From NCBI RefSeq assembly GCF_020544465.1, contig NZ_CP066126.1:1054001-1118000 (forward strand): a stretch of DNA of 64,000 nt, in the 5' to 3' direction. The position numbers were made by a program, and so were the translations under genes. Shown here in pieces: positions 34,232-46,042 of the stretch; within the stretch, counting starts at the first letter, position 1, and every line of letters begins with the position of its first letter. The notes under the pieces were generated by a model that saw only the letters and a program-made list of their open reading frames with translations, was not told the DNA's origin and did not search any database. The DNA is from Chromobacterium rhizoryzae (GTDB taxonomy: Bacteria > Pseudomonadota > Gammaproteobacteria > Burkholderiales > Chromobacteriaceae).

Positions 34232-34573
34232 TTACCGTTCCCGCAGCACGCGCCACTCCACGAACTCGGCGGGATCGCCGGTTTCCTTGGTCTCGAAGAC
34301 CGCCGGAATGTGGAAGGGCTTGCCGGTGGCGACATTGGTGCCGGCGATGGTGACGGTCATGCCTTCTTGCAGCGGTTTAGGCCGCTCGCCGCCAGCTACG
34401 GCCACCGACCATGTGCCGCCGGGCAGCAGGCCGGCGAAGGTGGCGATGCCCTTGCCGTTTTCAATCCGCGGAATAGACCGTGGTTCATTGGGCGGGATGT
34501 CAGCGCTGACCGACACGTTGTTCAGGTGGATCTGGTAAGCGATCTCCTCATGGGGATCGGCGTCGTCGCGCAC
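34232..34573 (-). CDS. Hypothetical protein, in frame with the upstream gene
   Basis: 113-aa frame starting at a GTG (34571-34573) without a ribosome site. It is predicted to be beta-rich (IAYQIHLNNVSVSADIPP, GIATFAGLLPGGTWSVAVAGG, ending GDPAEFVEWRVLRER), like an immunoglobulin-type or carbohydrate-binding fold, but I recognise no family. It lies in exactly the same frame as the 255-aa gene upstream, parted only by one TGA and 14 codons without another stop or a usual start. It is therefore probably the C-terminal part of one longer protein. Confidence 0.5.
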   Translation of the reverse strand: MRDDADPHEEIAYQIHLNNVSVSADIPPNEPRSIPRIENGKGIATFAGLLPGGTWSVAVAGGERPKPLQEGMTVTIAGTNVATGKPFHIPAVFETKETGDPAEFVEWRVLRER

Positions 34574-34615
34574 CTGCGGCCGCGGGCGGTGGGCATGGCG
34601 CGCGGCTTGCGCGGC

Positions 34616-35383
34616 TCAGGGATATTTGGCGGCGATATAGCAGCGGCAGAAGCGGGCGGTCATGCCCGCGATCAGCGCGCTGGCGTCGTCGATATTGGTG
34701 AGCGCGCGCTTGGGTGGCGGGTTTTCCGACGCGCCGTGGCGGGCGTAGATGCCCAGGATGCTGGTGTTGTTGCAGGCGGCGGTGAACAGGCTGAGCTGTT
34801 CCGGATCCGCGAAGGCGTCGATGCCGGCGTCGATCTCCTTGGCGTAGTGTTTGACGCTGTCCAGTATCTTGTACAGCGTGCTCCAGGCCAGCACTTTTTC
34901 CAGCGTGGTGTTGGTGGAAATCAGGCCCAGCAGGAAGAGCAGATCGCGCAGACAGGGGTCGCGCTTGGCCAGGTAGAGCAGGTAGGACGGGTAGCGCTGG
35001 CGCGGATCTTCGTAACGGGTGTGGATCTGGTCGATCCTGGGGTTGCGGCTGAACGGGTCTTCTTCGATCCGGTGCGCGCTGACGGGATAGCTGCAGCCGT
35101 TCTCATAAGCGCTGAAGCCCAGAAACTGGATGGGCATGCTGCTCACGCAGCCGGCGGCGGCGCGCAAGGCGCCGTTGAGCAGCAGTTGCAGGCTGTAGAG
35201 GCGTTCGGATACGTGATCGGGGTCGTCTAGTTCGTCGATGTGGCGCGAATAGGCGTAGAACTGCATGCCGATGTGGTCGTTCTCGTAGCCCAGATCGATG
35301 TCGTTGCCGAAGAAATGATGAGCGAGATCGGGATAGTAGCCGCCGGCGGCGACGGTGATTTCCCATTTGTGTACTGGCGACAT
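34616..35383 (-). CDS. Hypothetical protein, possibly truncated by an in-frame TGA
   Basis: 255-aa protein of no family I recognise. It has an N-terminal HKWEITVAAGGYYPDLAHHFFGNDIDLG, a helical middle (LLFLLGLISTNTTLEKVLAWSTLYKILDSVKHYAKEID) and the ending AGMTARFCRCYIAAKYP. No signal peptide or membrane segment. After its TGA (34616-34618) the same frame stays open for 128 more codons (to 34232). The gene is flanked by a DUF6616-like gene and an acetyltransferase gene, with no sign of an operon partner. Confidence 0.6.
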   Translation of the reverse strand: MSPVHKWEITVAAGGYYPDLAHHFFGNDIDLGYENDHIGMQFYAYSRHIDELDDPDHVSERLYSLQLLLNGALRAAAGCVSSMPIQFLGFSAYENGCSYPVSAHRIEEDPFSRNPRIDQIHTRYEDPRQRYPSYLLYLAKRDPCLRDLLFLLGLISTNTTLEKVLAWSTLYKILDSVKHYAKEIDAGIDAFADPEQLSLFTAACNNTSILGIYARHGASENPPPKRALTNIDDASALIAGMTARFCRCYIAAKYP

Positions 35384-35535
35384 GGGGCTTCCCTGGCGGT
35401 GGCTGGAGGGGGGATGGTTGCGGGCGCGGGCCGCGCTAGGGGCCGGATGCTAGCATAGCTTGAGTCCAAGCGCATAAATTGCTTGGGCCGGCGAGACTTT
35501 GGTCATGTCCGGCGCAGCATTGATTGGGGGAGAGG

Positions 35536-36093
35536 ATGGCGCTTGAAGCTTTAAGCCCGGCGCCGGCGTTGCCGGCCCGGCATGGCAATGGTCTGCTTTT
35601 GCGGGCGGCGGTTGCGGAGGAGATGGAGGCGGTTTATCTGATGGGGCGGGATGTTTGGGGCGAGGGCTGCTCCGAGGCCGAGTATTTGCGAATCTGCCGG
35701 GATTCGCATAAGTATCGACGCGGCAGCTGGCATGTGTTGGCGGATACGGATGGAAGCTTGCTGTGTTCGGCGATTGCCTATCGCTTGCCGTCGCTGGCGG
35801 AGCGGGAGGCCGTTGGCATTGGTTCGATCGCCACGGCGCCTGCCAGGCGTGGTCAGGGCTTTGCCAGCCTATTTTTGAAGGAAGTGTTGAGCGCCTACCG
35901 AGAACAAAGTTTGGCGGAGGTGTTTTTGCTGTACGCCGATATCCACTGCGAGTTTTATCGACGCTTTGGCTTCCGAGTCTTGCCTGAGGCTTCGCAAGCG
36001 CGCGGCGATGCGCTGGGGATGATGCTATGCGCGCCGGAGCTGTGGGAGGACGCCATGCTGGCGCTGGCTGAGCGTCCTCTTGGATATTTCTGA
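35536..36093 (+). CDS. GNAT-family acetyltransferase
   Basis: 185-aa acyltransferase of the GNAT fold (acetyl-CoA donor). The acetyl-CoA loop is visible as IGSIATAPARRGQGFASLFLKEVL (R-R-G-Q-G-F-A), followed by FLLYADIHCEFYRRFGFRVLPEASQA, the usual beta-bulge and YxxxGF element. The start is taken at the ATG at 35536; GGGGGAGAGG directly precedes it. A TTG at 35524 is an alternative. Substrate unknown. Confidence 0.85.
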   Translation: MALEALSPAPALPARHGNGLLLRAAVAEEMEAVYLMGRDVWGEGCSEAEYLRICRDSHKYRRGSWHVLADTDGSLLCSAIAYRLPSLAEREAVGIGSIATAPARRGQGFASLFLKEVLSAYREQSLAEVFLLYADIHCEFYRRFGFRVLPEASQARGDALGMMLCAPELWEDAMLALAERPLGYF

Positions 36094-36123
36094 TCGGAAG
36101 CGGCAATGGGGGCGTGCGGTTTT

Positions 36124-36153
36124 CCGCCGGCGCCGGCCCACTGGCGCCGGCGG
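36124..36153. terminator. GC-rich hairpin between convergent GNAT gene and xseA
   Basis: CGCCGGCGCC and GGCGCCGGCG arms with a short loop. There is no T run; on the minus strand it is followed by GAAAACC. Confidence 0.35.
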
Positions 36154-36155
36154 CG

Positions 36156-37508
36156 TCAGAACAAGCTGGGCTGCGCGCCTTGCGGATGGTCGATCACGGC
36201 CTCGGTGCTGCCTTCGGCCAGGCGTAGGCTGACGCGTTCGCGGTCGCGCAGTTCCGCCGGGGATTTGACCGCGGTGCCGTCCTGTTTTTGCACGATGGCG
36301 TAGCCGCGGGCCAGCACCGCTTCCGGATTGAGCGCCAGCAGGGTGGCGGCCAGGGTGTCCAGTTTCTGGGCCTGCCGGTTGAGCAGATCCCGACGCGCGC
36401 GCTGCAGCCGGGTTTGCAGCCGGTCCAGCGTTTGCGCGGTTTGAGCCAGGTCCGGTCGGCGGCCTTGCAGTTTGCTGTCCGCCAGTTGCAGCGCCCAACG
36501 CCGTTGTTCGAACAGGCTGCCCAGCCGGCGTTGCAGCCGCTCTTGCTGGCGCTGCAGCGCTTCGCGCTGGCGTTGCAGCTTTTCGCCGGGGTGGGCCAGC
36601 CGGCGCGCCAGATAGTCCAGCTGCTGGGATTTGTCGGTCAGCAGGCGGCCGAGCGCGCGCTCCAGGCCGCGCTTGGCGGTTTCGAGCTGAGCGTTCAGGT
36701 GCTCGCGGCTGGGGGACACCAGTTCCGCGGCGGCGGTGGGCGTGGGCGCGCGTTTGTCGGCGACGAAGTCGCAGATGGTGAAGTCGGTTTCGTGGCCGAC
36801 GCCGCTGACGGTGGGAATGGGGCTGGCGGCCACCGCGCGGGCGACGATTTCCTCGTTGAACGACCACAAGTCCTCGATGCTGCCGCCGCCGCGGCAGACG
36901 ATGAGCACGTCCACCTCGCGCCGTTCGCCGGCGCTGCGGATAGCGTCGGCCACTTGCTGGGCCGAGCCTTCGCCCTGCACCTGGGCCGGGTAGAGAATCA
37001 GCGGGATGGAGGGCATGCGCCGGCGCAGCGTGCTGACCACGTCGCGCAGCGCGGCGGCGGCGGGCGAGGTGACGATGCCGATGGCGGCGGGGTGGGCCGG
37101 CAGCGGACGTTTGCTCGCCGGGTTGAACAAGCCTTCCGCCTGCAGCTTGGCCTTGAGTTTTTCAAAAGCCTCGTACAAACGGCCCAGGCCGGCGGAGCGC
37201 ATCTGGTCGACGTTGATCTGGAAGTCGCCGCGGGCCTCGTACAGGGTGACGGTGCCCTTGAGCTCCACCTGCATGCCTTCCGCCGGGCGGAAGGGCAGTT
37301 GCGACACTTTGCCGCGGAACATCACGCAGCGCACTTGGGCGCCGCCGTCTTTCAGGGAGAAATAGGCGTGCCCGGACGCGGCCAGGGTGAGGTTGGAAAT
37401 TTCGCCGCCTATCCACATCGGCGGCAGTCCGCTTTCCAGCAGATCGCGCGCCATGCGGTTGAGGGAGGAGACGCTGATGACGTCGTTCTGGGGTGCGGTA
37501 AAAAACAT
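36156..37508 (-). CDS. xseA: Exodeoxyribonuclease VII large subunit
   Basis: 450-aa catalytic subunit of exonuclease VII, degrading single-stranded DNA with XseB. N-terminal OB-fold (SVSSLNRMARDLLES, IGGEISNLTLAASGHAYFSLKD), catalytic core with the conserved VGHETDFTICDFVADKRAPTPTAAAEL, then a long coiled-coil rich in QRQ/RL. I take the ATG at 37506-37508 (MFFTAPQND) rather than the upstream GTG at 37526, which adds six residues. It is downstream of mfd on the same strand after a 550-base gap. Confidence 0.95.
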   Translation of the reverse strand: MFFTAPQNDVISVSSLNRMARDLLESGLPPMWIGGEISNLTLAASGHAYFSLKDGGAQVRCVMFRGKVSQLPFRPAEGMQVELKGTVTLYEARGDFQINVDQMRSAGLGRLYEAFEKLKAKLQAEGLFNPASKRPLPAHPAAIGIVTSPAAAALRDVVSTLRRRMPSIPLILYPAQVQGEGSAQQVADAIRSAGERREVDVLIVCRGGGSIEDLWSFNEEIVARAVAASPIPTVSGVGHETDFTICDFVADKRAPTPTAAAELVSPSREHLNAQLETAKRGLERALGRLLTDKSQQLDYLARRLAHPGEKLQRQREALQRQQERLQRRLGSLFEQRRWALQLADSKLQGRRPDLAQTAQTLDRLQTRLQRARRDLLNRQAQKLDTLAATLLALNPEAVLARGYAIVQKQDGTAVKSPAELRDRERVSLRLAEGSTEAVIDHPQGAQPSLF

Positions 37509-37526
37509 GATTGTCAAGTGATCCAC

Positions 37527-38058
37527 AGCGGTGGGTGGAAAATATTTTCAGCTAAAGCGAGTTGCAACTTGGCTTGCGTAGCGTTTGATATCTCTAAAAA
37601 GATCAATAAAATCAATAACTTGATTGTTTTCTTATCCAGGGCGGCTTTCAGCTCAAAACGGCTTGGCGCTTGGCTTGAGAGCATATTTGCACAGTTTTAT
37701 CAACAAAGTTATCCACAGGGTTTTCGGTTTCAATCCTGTGACGCTATTTTTTCCTGTAAAAACAAGGGGCAAGGCTTTTTGCCTCAGAGTCGCTGTCCTC
37801 GTTTATCTTGATGTTGCTCAAGTAAGCGCTTTCTTCTTTCGTCCGCAGGCCATGCCGAAGGCTTGGTATTGTCGCTTCATTATGCCTTTGGATTGGCTTG
37901 CCGGCCGCCTGGCTGAGCCGGGCGTTTGCCATCCCAAAGCGGGTGTAGTCTCTTGCGAGCCTGAGCGATAAAGGCGCCGGGACCGGGAAAGCGGCATGCG
38001 TGTTTGGCGCATGGGCATTGCCCGGCCCTCGCCGTTGCGCGAGGCCGCGCGACAGACT
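37527..38058. other. AT-rich gap between mfd and xseA
   Basis: About 530 bases without a credible gene. The segment 37545-37830 is AT-rich. It contains a perfect DnaA box TTATCCACA (37709-37717), a near-box TTATCAACA 11 bases before it (37698-37706), and TGATCCACA at 37518-37526. Open frames here (for example a 115-codon one on the plus strand) have no ribosome site and cross these elements, so they are not called. Confidence 0.45.
37709..37717 (+). promoter_or_regulatory. DnaA box
   Basis: TTATCCACA, the exact high-affinity DnaA nonamer, next to a second near-match TTATCAACA at 37698-37706. No dnaA/dnaN genes are nearby, so this is not the usual chromosomal origin setting. Confidence 0.5.
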
Positions 38059-41463
<3,405 letters not shown>

Positions 41464-41742
41464 GCTGCTTCACTAGTTTTGGCGGTTTCGGGCTTGGCGG
41501 TTTCGGGATTATAGCAGCCGTCCGGCGCGCGCCGTTTACCCGGCTTGCGCTGGGCGGGCGTCGCTTGTGTCCAGCGGGGTGAATATTTTCATCGTCATTG
41601 TCTGGCTGCATCCGGCAATTGCATATATTGTATGTCAGCCGGGTGATTTTGTTTTTCGTTTGGCATATATGCGCTTGATTTGTTAATGCAAAATTAATTT
41701 CGGCGCGCGGCGGGGCGCCGGCGCGAATGGGGGCGGGGTGGC

Positions 41743-44700
41743 GTGACAGTCGGATCGGCTTGCCGGGACGCGGCGGTGTTTCTGGGGTTTTTGGCGTGCA
41801 CGGCTTTTTGGCCGCGCGAGCCGGTATTGGGATTTTCGCTGGCGGCCTTCCTCGCCCACGGTGTATGGAGCTATCGTTTTTTGCGTCGCGGCTGGCGCCA
41901 GTCCTGGTGGTGGCCGCTGGCCGCCGCCGCGCTGGCGGCGCAATGGTCGCCGCCGCAATGGGCGGCCCTGCTGCTGATCAGCCTGTACGCGCTGGCGCCC
42001 GGCCTATACGCGGCCGGCCTGCGCGGGGGGCTGGCGGTGCGTCAGCCGGCGGACTTGCTGCGGCTGCTGCTGCGGCTCGCCTGCTATCCCTCGGTGCTTT
42101 TGGCCGGCCTGGCCGCCGGCGCCGGCTGGCGCTGGTTCGGCATGGAGGGCTTGTGGTCGTGGGCGGCGCAGGCCTGGGGCGTGTCCGGCCTGGCCCTGTC
42201 CTTGTGCGCGCCGCCGGCCTTGTACGCGTCCGGCGCGCCGCCGACGCGGCGCCAGGTCTTGGAAACCGCCCTGATCCTAGCCCTGGCCAGCGTGATGTGG
42301 TTCAGCCTGCTGGGCAGCAGTGTCGCCTATTCGCTGCCCTGCCAATTGCTGTTTTTCCCGCTGATGCTGTGGGCGGCTTTCCGCGTCGGTTTCCGCGGCG
42401 CGGCGCTGGTGGGGGCCTGGGTGCTCGGCCTGCTGTCGCTATACGTGCTGGCGCCGGAGCTGACCATGCACGCCAGCGTGCTCAACGGCGCCAGCGAGGT
42501 GGCGCTGACCCTGGCCTTGAGTTGCGCCACCCTGCTGGTGTCGGTCTTGGCCGACGGCCATCGTCAGAACGAGAGCGCGCTGCGCGAGTTTCGCGCGCGG
42601 GTGGAGTCCCTGGTCAACAACAGTCCCAATATGATGTCGCTTAAAGGGCTGGACGGCCGGTTTCTGCTGGCCAACGCCGCCTATGCGCGCCGGGTGGGGC
42701 GCGCCCCTCAGGGCATGCAGGGTCTAACGGTGGAGGAGCTGTTCGACGAGCAGGACGCCGCCCAGATCCGCGAGCAGGACGCGGTGGTGCTGTCCTGCCT
42801 GGAGCCGCGCCAGTTCGAGGAGAGCTTTCTGTTCAACGGCGTGCTCAGCCATTTGCTGGTCACCAAGTTTCCCTTGTTCGACGCCCATGGCCGCCCGGCC
42901 GGGGTGGGCAGCGTGGACACCGACATCACCCAAACCCGTCAGGAGCAGAAAGCCAAGCGCGAAACGGAGGAGCGTTACCGCGCGCTGGTGGAGCAATCGC
43001 TGGTGGGCATCTACATCCTGCAGGACGAGAAGCTGATCTACGCCAACCCCAAGCTGGCCGCCATCATCGGTTATCAGCCCAAGGAAATGGAGGGCATGGG
43101 GCTGGAGCAACTGCTGGTGCCGGGCGAGGCCGCGCGCATCCGCCAGCAAATCGTCAAGCGCTATCGTGAGAACATCGCGGTGCTGCAATACGGCACCCGC
43201 GCGGTGCGCCAGGACGGCGTGGTGGTGGACGTGGAAATCCACAGCCGGCTGTTCGACTACGAGGGCAAGAAAGCCATCATCGGCGTGGTGATGGATGTTT
43301 CCGAACGGCTGGCGGCGGACGCCAATCTGCGGCTGGCGGCCAAGGTGTTCGAAAACTCGGCGGAAGGCATTCTGCTGATGGACGCCGAGGCGCGTATCAT
43401 CGCGGTCAACCACGCCTTCAGCGGCATCACCGGTTACGCCGAGGCCGAGGCGCTGGGCAAGGTGTCGCGCATTTTTGGCGATCAGAAACAGCTGAGCCGG
43501 CAGGCGATGCTGGAGGCGCTGGCGGGCGGCGGCCATTGGCAGGGCGAGATGCTGGACCGCCGCAAGAGCGGCGAGTGGTATCCGGCCGAGCTGGCGATCT
43601 CGGCGGTGCGCGACGCTGGCGGCGCGCTCAGCAATTACGTGGCGGTGTTCTCCGACATCACCCTGCGCAAGCAGTCCGAGGAACGTCTGCAGTTTCTGGC
43701 CAATCATGATCCGCTGACGCAGCTGCCCAACCGCAGCAGCCTGACCACGCGTCTGGACGAGGCCATCATCAGCCTGGATTGCGCCAGCGGCTCGCTGGCG
43801 GTGATGTTCATCGACCTGGACCGTTTCAAACTGATCAACGACTCCTTCGGCCATCAGGCCGGCGACGAGTTGTTGCGCGAGACGGCGTTGCGCCTGCAAC
43901 GGGCGGTGGGGGCGCGCGGCCTGCTGGCGCGGCTGGGCGGCGACGAGTTCACCCTGGTGATGACCGGCTTCAAGGACGCCGCCGCGCTGGTGACCGCCGC
44001 CGAGGACACGCTGGCGGCGCTGGGCCAGCCGCTGCGGCTGGAAAACCACGAAGTCTACGTCACCGGCAGCATAGGCATCAGCGTCTACCCCAATGATGGC
44101 ACCGATGCCCAGACCCTGCTCAAGAACGCCGACGTGGCGATGTACCGCGCCAAGGAGGCGGGCAAGAACACTTACCAGTTCTTCGCCGCGGAAATGAACA
44201 CCCAGACCTTCGAACGCCTATTGCTGGAGAACGGCCTGAGGCTGGCGCTGGAGCGCGGCGAGCTGGAACTGCATTACCAGCCGCAGGTGGACGCGGTCAG
44301 CCGCCGGGTGCTGGGCGCGGAAGCGCTGATCCGCTGGCGCCATCCGCAACTGGGCCTGGTGCCGCCGGGCCGCTTCATCCCGCTGGCGGAGGAAACCGGC
44401 CTGATCAAGCCCATAGGCGACTGGGTGCTGCAGGAAGCCTGCCGCCAATTGGCGGTCTGGGACCGTCAGGGCGTGGCGGTGCCGCGGCTGGCGGTGAATT
44501 TGTCCGCGCGCCAGTTCGAACAGCAGCTGCTGCCGCTCAAGGTGGCGGAGGCGTTGCGGGCGGCGGGCCTGTCCGCGGCGCGGCTGGAGCTGGAAATCAC
44601 CGAAAGCATGATCATGCTCAACCCCGGCGAGGCGGTGCGCCAGCTGGGCGAATTGAAGGCGCTGGGCGTGGGTCTGTCGATCGACGATTTCGGCACCGGT

Positions 44701-45039
44701 TACTCCTCGCTGTCCCATCTGAAGCGTTTTCCGCTGGATACCTTGAAGATCGATCAATCCTTCGTCGAAGGCCTGCCGGACGACGGCGACAACGCCGCCA
44801 TCGCCGAAGCCATTCTGGCGATGGCGCGCAAGCTGCAGTTCCAAGTGGTGGCGGAGGGCGTGGAGAGCGAGCGCCAGGCGCAATTCCTCACCAGCAAGGG
44901 CTGCGCCTTGCTGCAGGGCTATCACTTCGGCCGCCCGGTGCCGGCGGCGGAATTGCCCGCCTTGCTGGCCGGCATCGTCGCCGTGGGCGAGCAGCGGCAG
45001 CTCGGGCTGATGTCCGGCGTGGAGGTGCTGGGCAGCTGA
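41743..45039 (+). CDS. MASE1-PAS-GGDEF-EAL sensory protein
   Basis: 1098-aa membrane protein of c-di-GMP turnover. N-terminal MASE1-like sensor with eight or more membrane helices (to about 275), then three PAS domains (about 285-400, 405-530, 535-650), a GGDEF domain (NHDPLTQLPNR; intact GGDEF at 732-736) and an EAL domain (E860-A861-L862; DDFGTGYSS, VVAEGVE present). Both catalytic motifs are intact, so it could be a synthase, a phosphodiesterase or switch between them. The start is a GTG (41743) behind a GGGGTGG stretch; 280 bases upstream contain no gene. Confidence 0.93.
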   Translation: MTVGSACRDAAVFLGFLACTAFWPREPVLGFSLAAFLAHGVWSYRFLRRGWRQSWWWPLAAAALAAQWSPPQWAALLLISLYALAPGLYAAGLRGGLAVRQPADLLRLLLRLACYPSVLLAGLAAGAGWRWFGMEGLWSWAAQAWGVSGLALSLCAPPALYASGAPPTRRQVLETALILALASVMWFSLLGSSVAYSLPCQLLFFPLMLWAAFRVGFRGAALVGAWVLGLLSLYVLAPELTMHASVLNGASEVALTLALSCATLLVSVLADGHRQNESALREFRARVESLVNNSPNMMSLKGLDGRFLLANAAYARRVGRAPQGMQGLTVEELFDEQDAAQIREQDAVVLSCLEPRQFEESFLFNGVLSHLLVTKFPLFDAHGRPAGVGSVDTDITQTRQEQKAKRETEERYRALVEQSLVGIYILQDEKLIYANPKLAAIIGYQPKEMEGMGLEQLLVPGEAARIRQQIVKRYRENIAVLQYGTRAVRQDGVVVDVEIHSRLFDYEGKKAIIGVVMDVSERLAADANLRLAAKVFENSAEGILLMDAEARIIAVNHAFSGITGYAEAEALGKVSRIFGDQKQLSRQAMLEALAGGGHWQGEMLDRRKSGEWYPAELAISAVRDAGGALSNYVAVFSDITLRKQSEERLQFLANHDPLTQLPNRSSLTTRLDEAIISLDCASGSLAVMFIDLDRFKLINDSFGHQAGDELLRETALRLQRAVGARGLLARLGGDEFTLVMTGFKDAAALVTAAEDTLAALGQPLRLENHEVYVTGSIGISVYPNDGTDAQTLLKNADVAMYRAKEAGKNTYQFFAAEMNTQTFERLLLENGLRLALERGELELHYQPQVDAVSRRVLGAEALIRWRHPQLGLVPPGRFIPLAEETGLIKPIGDWVLQEACRQLAVWDRQGVAVPRLAVNLSARQFEQQLLPLKVAEALRAAGLSAARLELEITESMIMLNPGEAVRQLGELKALGVGLSIDDFGTGYSSLSHLKRFPLDTLKIDQSFVEGLPDDGDNAAIAEAILAMARKLQFQVVAEGVESERQAQFLTSKGCALLQGYHFGRPVPAAELPALLAGIVAVGEQRQLGLMSGVEVLGS

Positions 45040-45107
45040 ACGCAAGCCGGTTTTGCCCTGAACCGCCGCGCGCTCTAAAATGGCGGGATTGTCATTAGAG
45101 AATCGCC

Positions 45108-45863
45108 ATGAGCAACAAACGCCTGATCCACGGCTTTCACGCCATCAATGCCCGTCTGTGGCAGAACCCCAAGAGCCTGCTGGAAGTCTGGCTGGCCGGC
45201 GGCCGCCACGACGCCCGCGCCAAGGCGGTGCTGGACAAGGCCGCCGAGGAGGGCATCAAGCTGCACATCGTCGACAAGGAACGCCTGGACAGCATGAGCG
45301 GCAACGCCCGCCACCAGGGCGTGGCGGCGATGATAGACGCCAGCCGAAACTTCGTGCACCTGGACGACGTGCTGGACAATCTGAGCGAACCGCCCTTGTT
45401 GCTGATCCTGGACGGCGTCACCGATCCGCACAATCTGGGCGCCTGCCTGCGGGTGGCGGACGCGATGGGCGCGCACGGGGTGATCGCGCCCAAGGACCGT
45501 TCCGCCGGCCTCAACGCCACCGTATCCAAGGTGGCGTGCGGCGCCGCCGAGGTGATTCCCTATCTCACGGTCACCAATCTGGCGCGCACGCTGCGCGACT
45601 TGAAAGACGCCGGGATCTGGATCGCCGGCACCACCATGGAAGCGGATACCGACCTCTACCACTGCGACGCCGCCGGCCCGCTGGCCTGGGTGATGGGCTC
45701 GGAAGGCGAGGGCATGCGCCGCTTGACCCGCGAGCACTGCGACGTGCTGGTGTCCATCCCGATGTTCGGCACGGTGGAAAGCCTGAACGTGTCGGTGTCC
45801 GCCGGCATGGTGCTGTCGGAAAGCCGCCGCCAGCGCACGCTGGCGCAGGCCAAGGCCGATTGA
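45108..45863 (+). CDS. rlmB: 23S rRNA (guanosine-2'-O-)-methyltransferase RlmB
   Basis: 251-aa SPOUT methyltransferase that methylates G2251 of 23S rRNA. N-terminal substrate-binding domain (RLIHGFHAINARLW) and C-terminal SpoU domain with the three knot motifs: LDGVTDPHNLGACLRVADAMG, MGSEGEGMRRL, and IPMFGTVESLNVSVSAGMVL. It starts 68 bases after the sensory protein and ends at a terminator. Confidence 0.96.
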   Translation: MSNKRLIHGFHAINARLWQNPKSLLEVWLAGGRHDARAKAVLDKAAEEGIKLHIVDKERLDSMSGNARHQGVAAMIDASRNFVHLDDVLDNLSEPPLLLILDGVTDPHNLGACLRVADAMGAHGVIAPKDRSAGLNATVSKVACGAAEVIPYLTVTNLARTLRDLKDAGIWIAGTTMEADTDLYHCDAAGPLAWVMGSEGEGMRRLTREHCDVLVSIPMFGTVESLNVSVSAGMVLSESRRQRTLAQAKAD

Positions 45864-45885
45864 GCCCTGGCCACCCGCACCGCCC

Positions 45886-45911
45886 AGCCCCCGTCCTCGG
45901 GGGCTTTTTCT
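45886..45911 (+). terminator. Terminator after rlmB
   Basis: AGCCCCCG-TCCT-CGGGGGCT followed by TTTTC. Confidence 0.88.
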
Positions 45912-45997
45912 TGGGTGCGGGGTTTGACTGTGATCAGATACGAGCCTAAAAAAGTAGACAGAATACGGAACCGATCTGGCGCCGCCGCAGTCTTGTT

Positions 45998-46016
45998 GAT
46001 ACCTTACCTGGGTATC
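45998..46016. promoter_or_regulatory. Candidate CsoR-type operator upstream of the copper oxidase gene
   Basis: GATACCT-TACCT-GGGTATC: seven-base arms with one mismatch, 27 bases before the oxidase ATG. G/C tracts flanked by ATA/TAT resemble CsoR-family sites, and a CsoR-type gene is the next gene downstream. Confidence 0.55.
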
Positions 46017-46042
46017 CTATTTGCGAGAGGGGGAGTGCAGTG

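Noticed and set aside
34616..34618. The in-frame TGA as a selenocysteine codon
   Set aside because: No selenocysteine insertion hairpin is evident directly after it, and neither half shows a known selenoprotein family.
36106..36303. Short plus-strand frame after the GNAT gene
   Set aside because: It lies opposite the 3' end of xseA and passes through a GC hairpin; no start signal.
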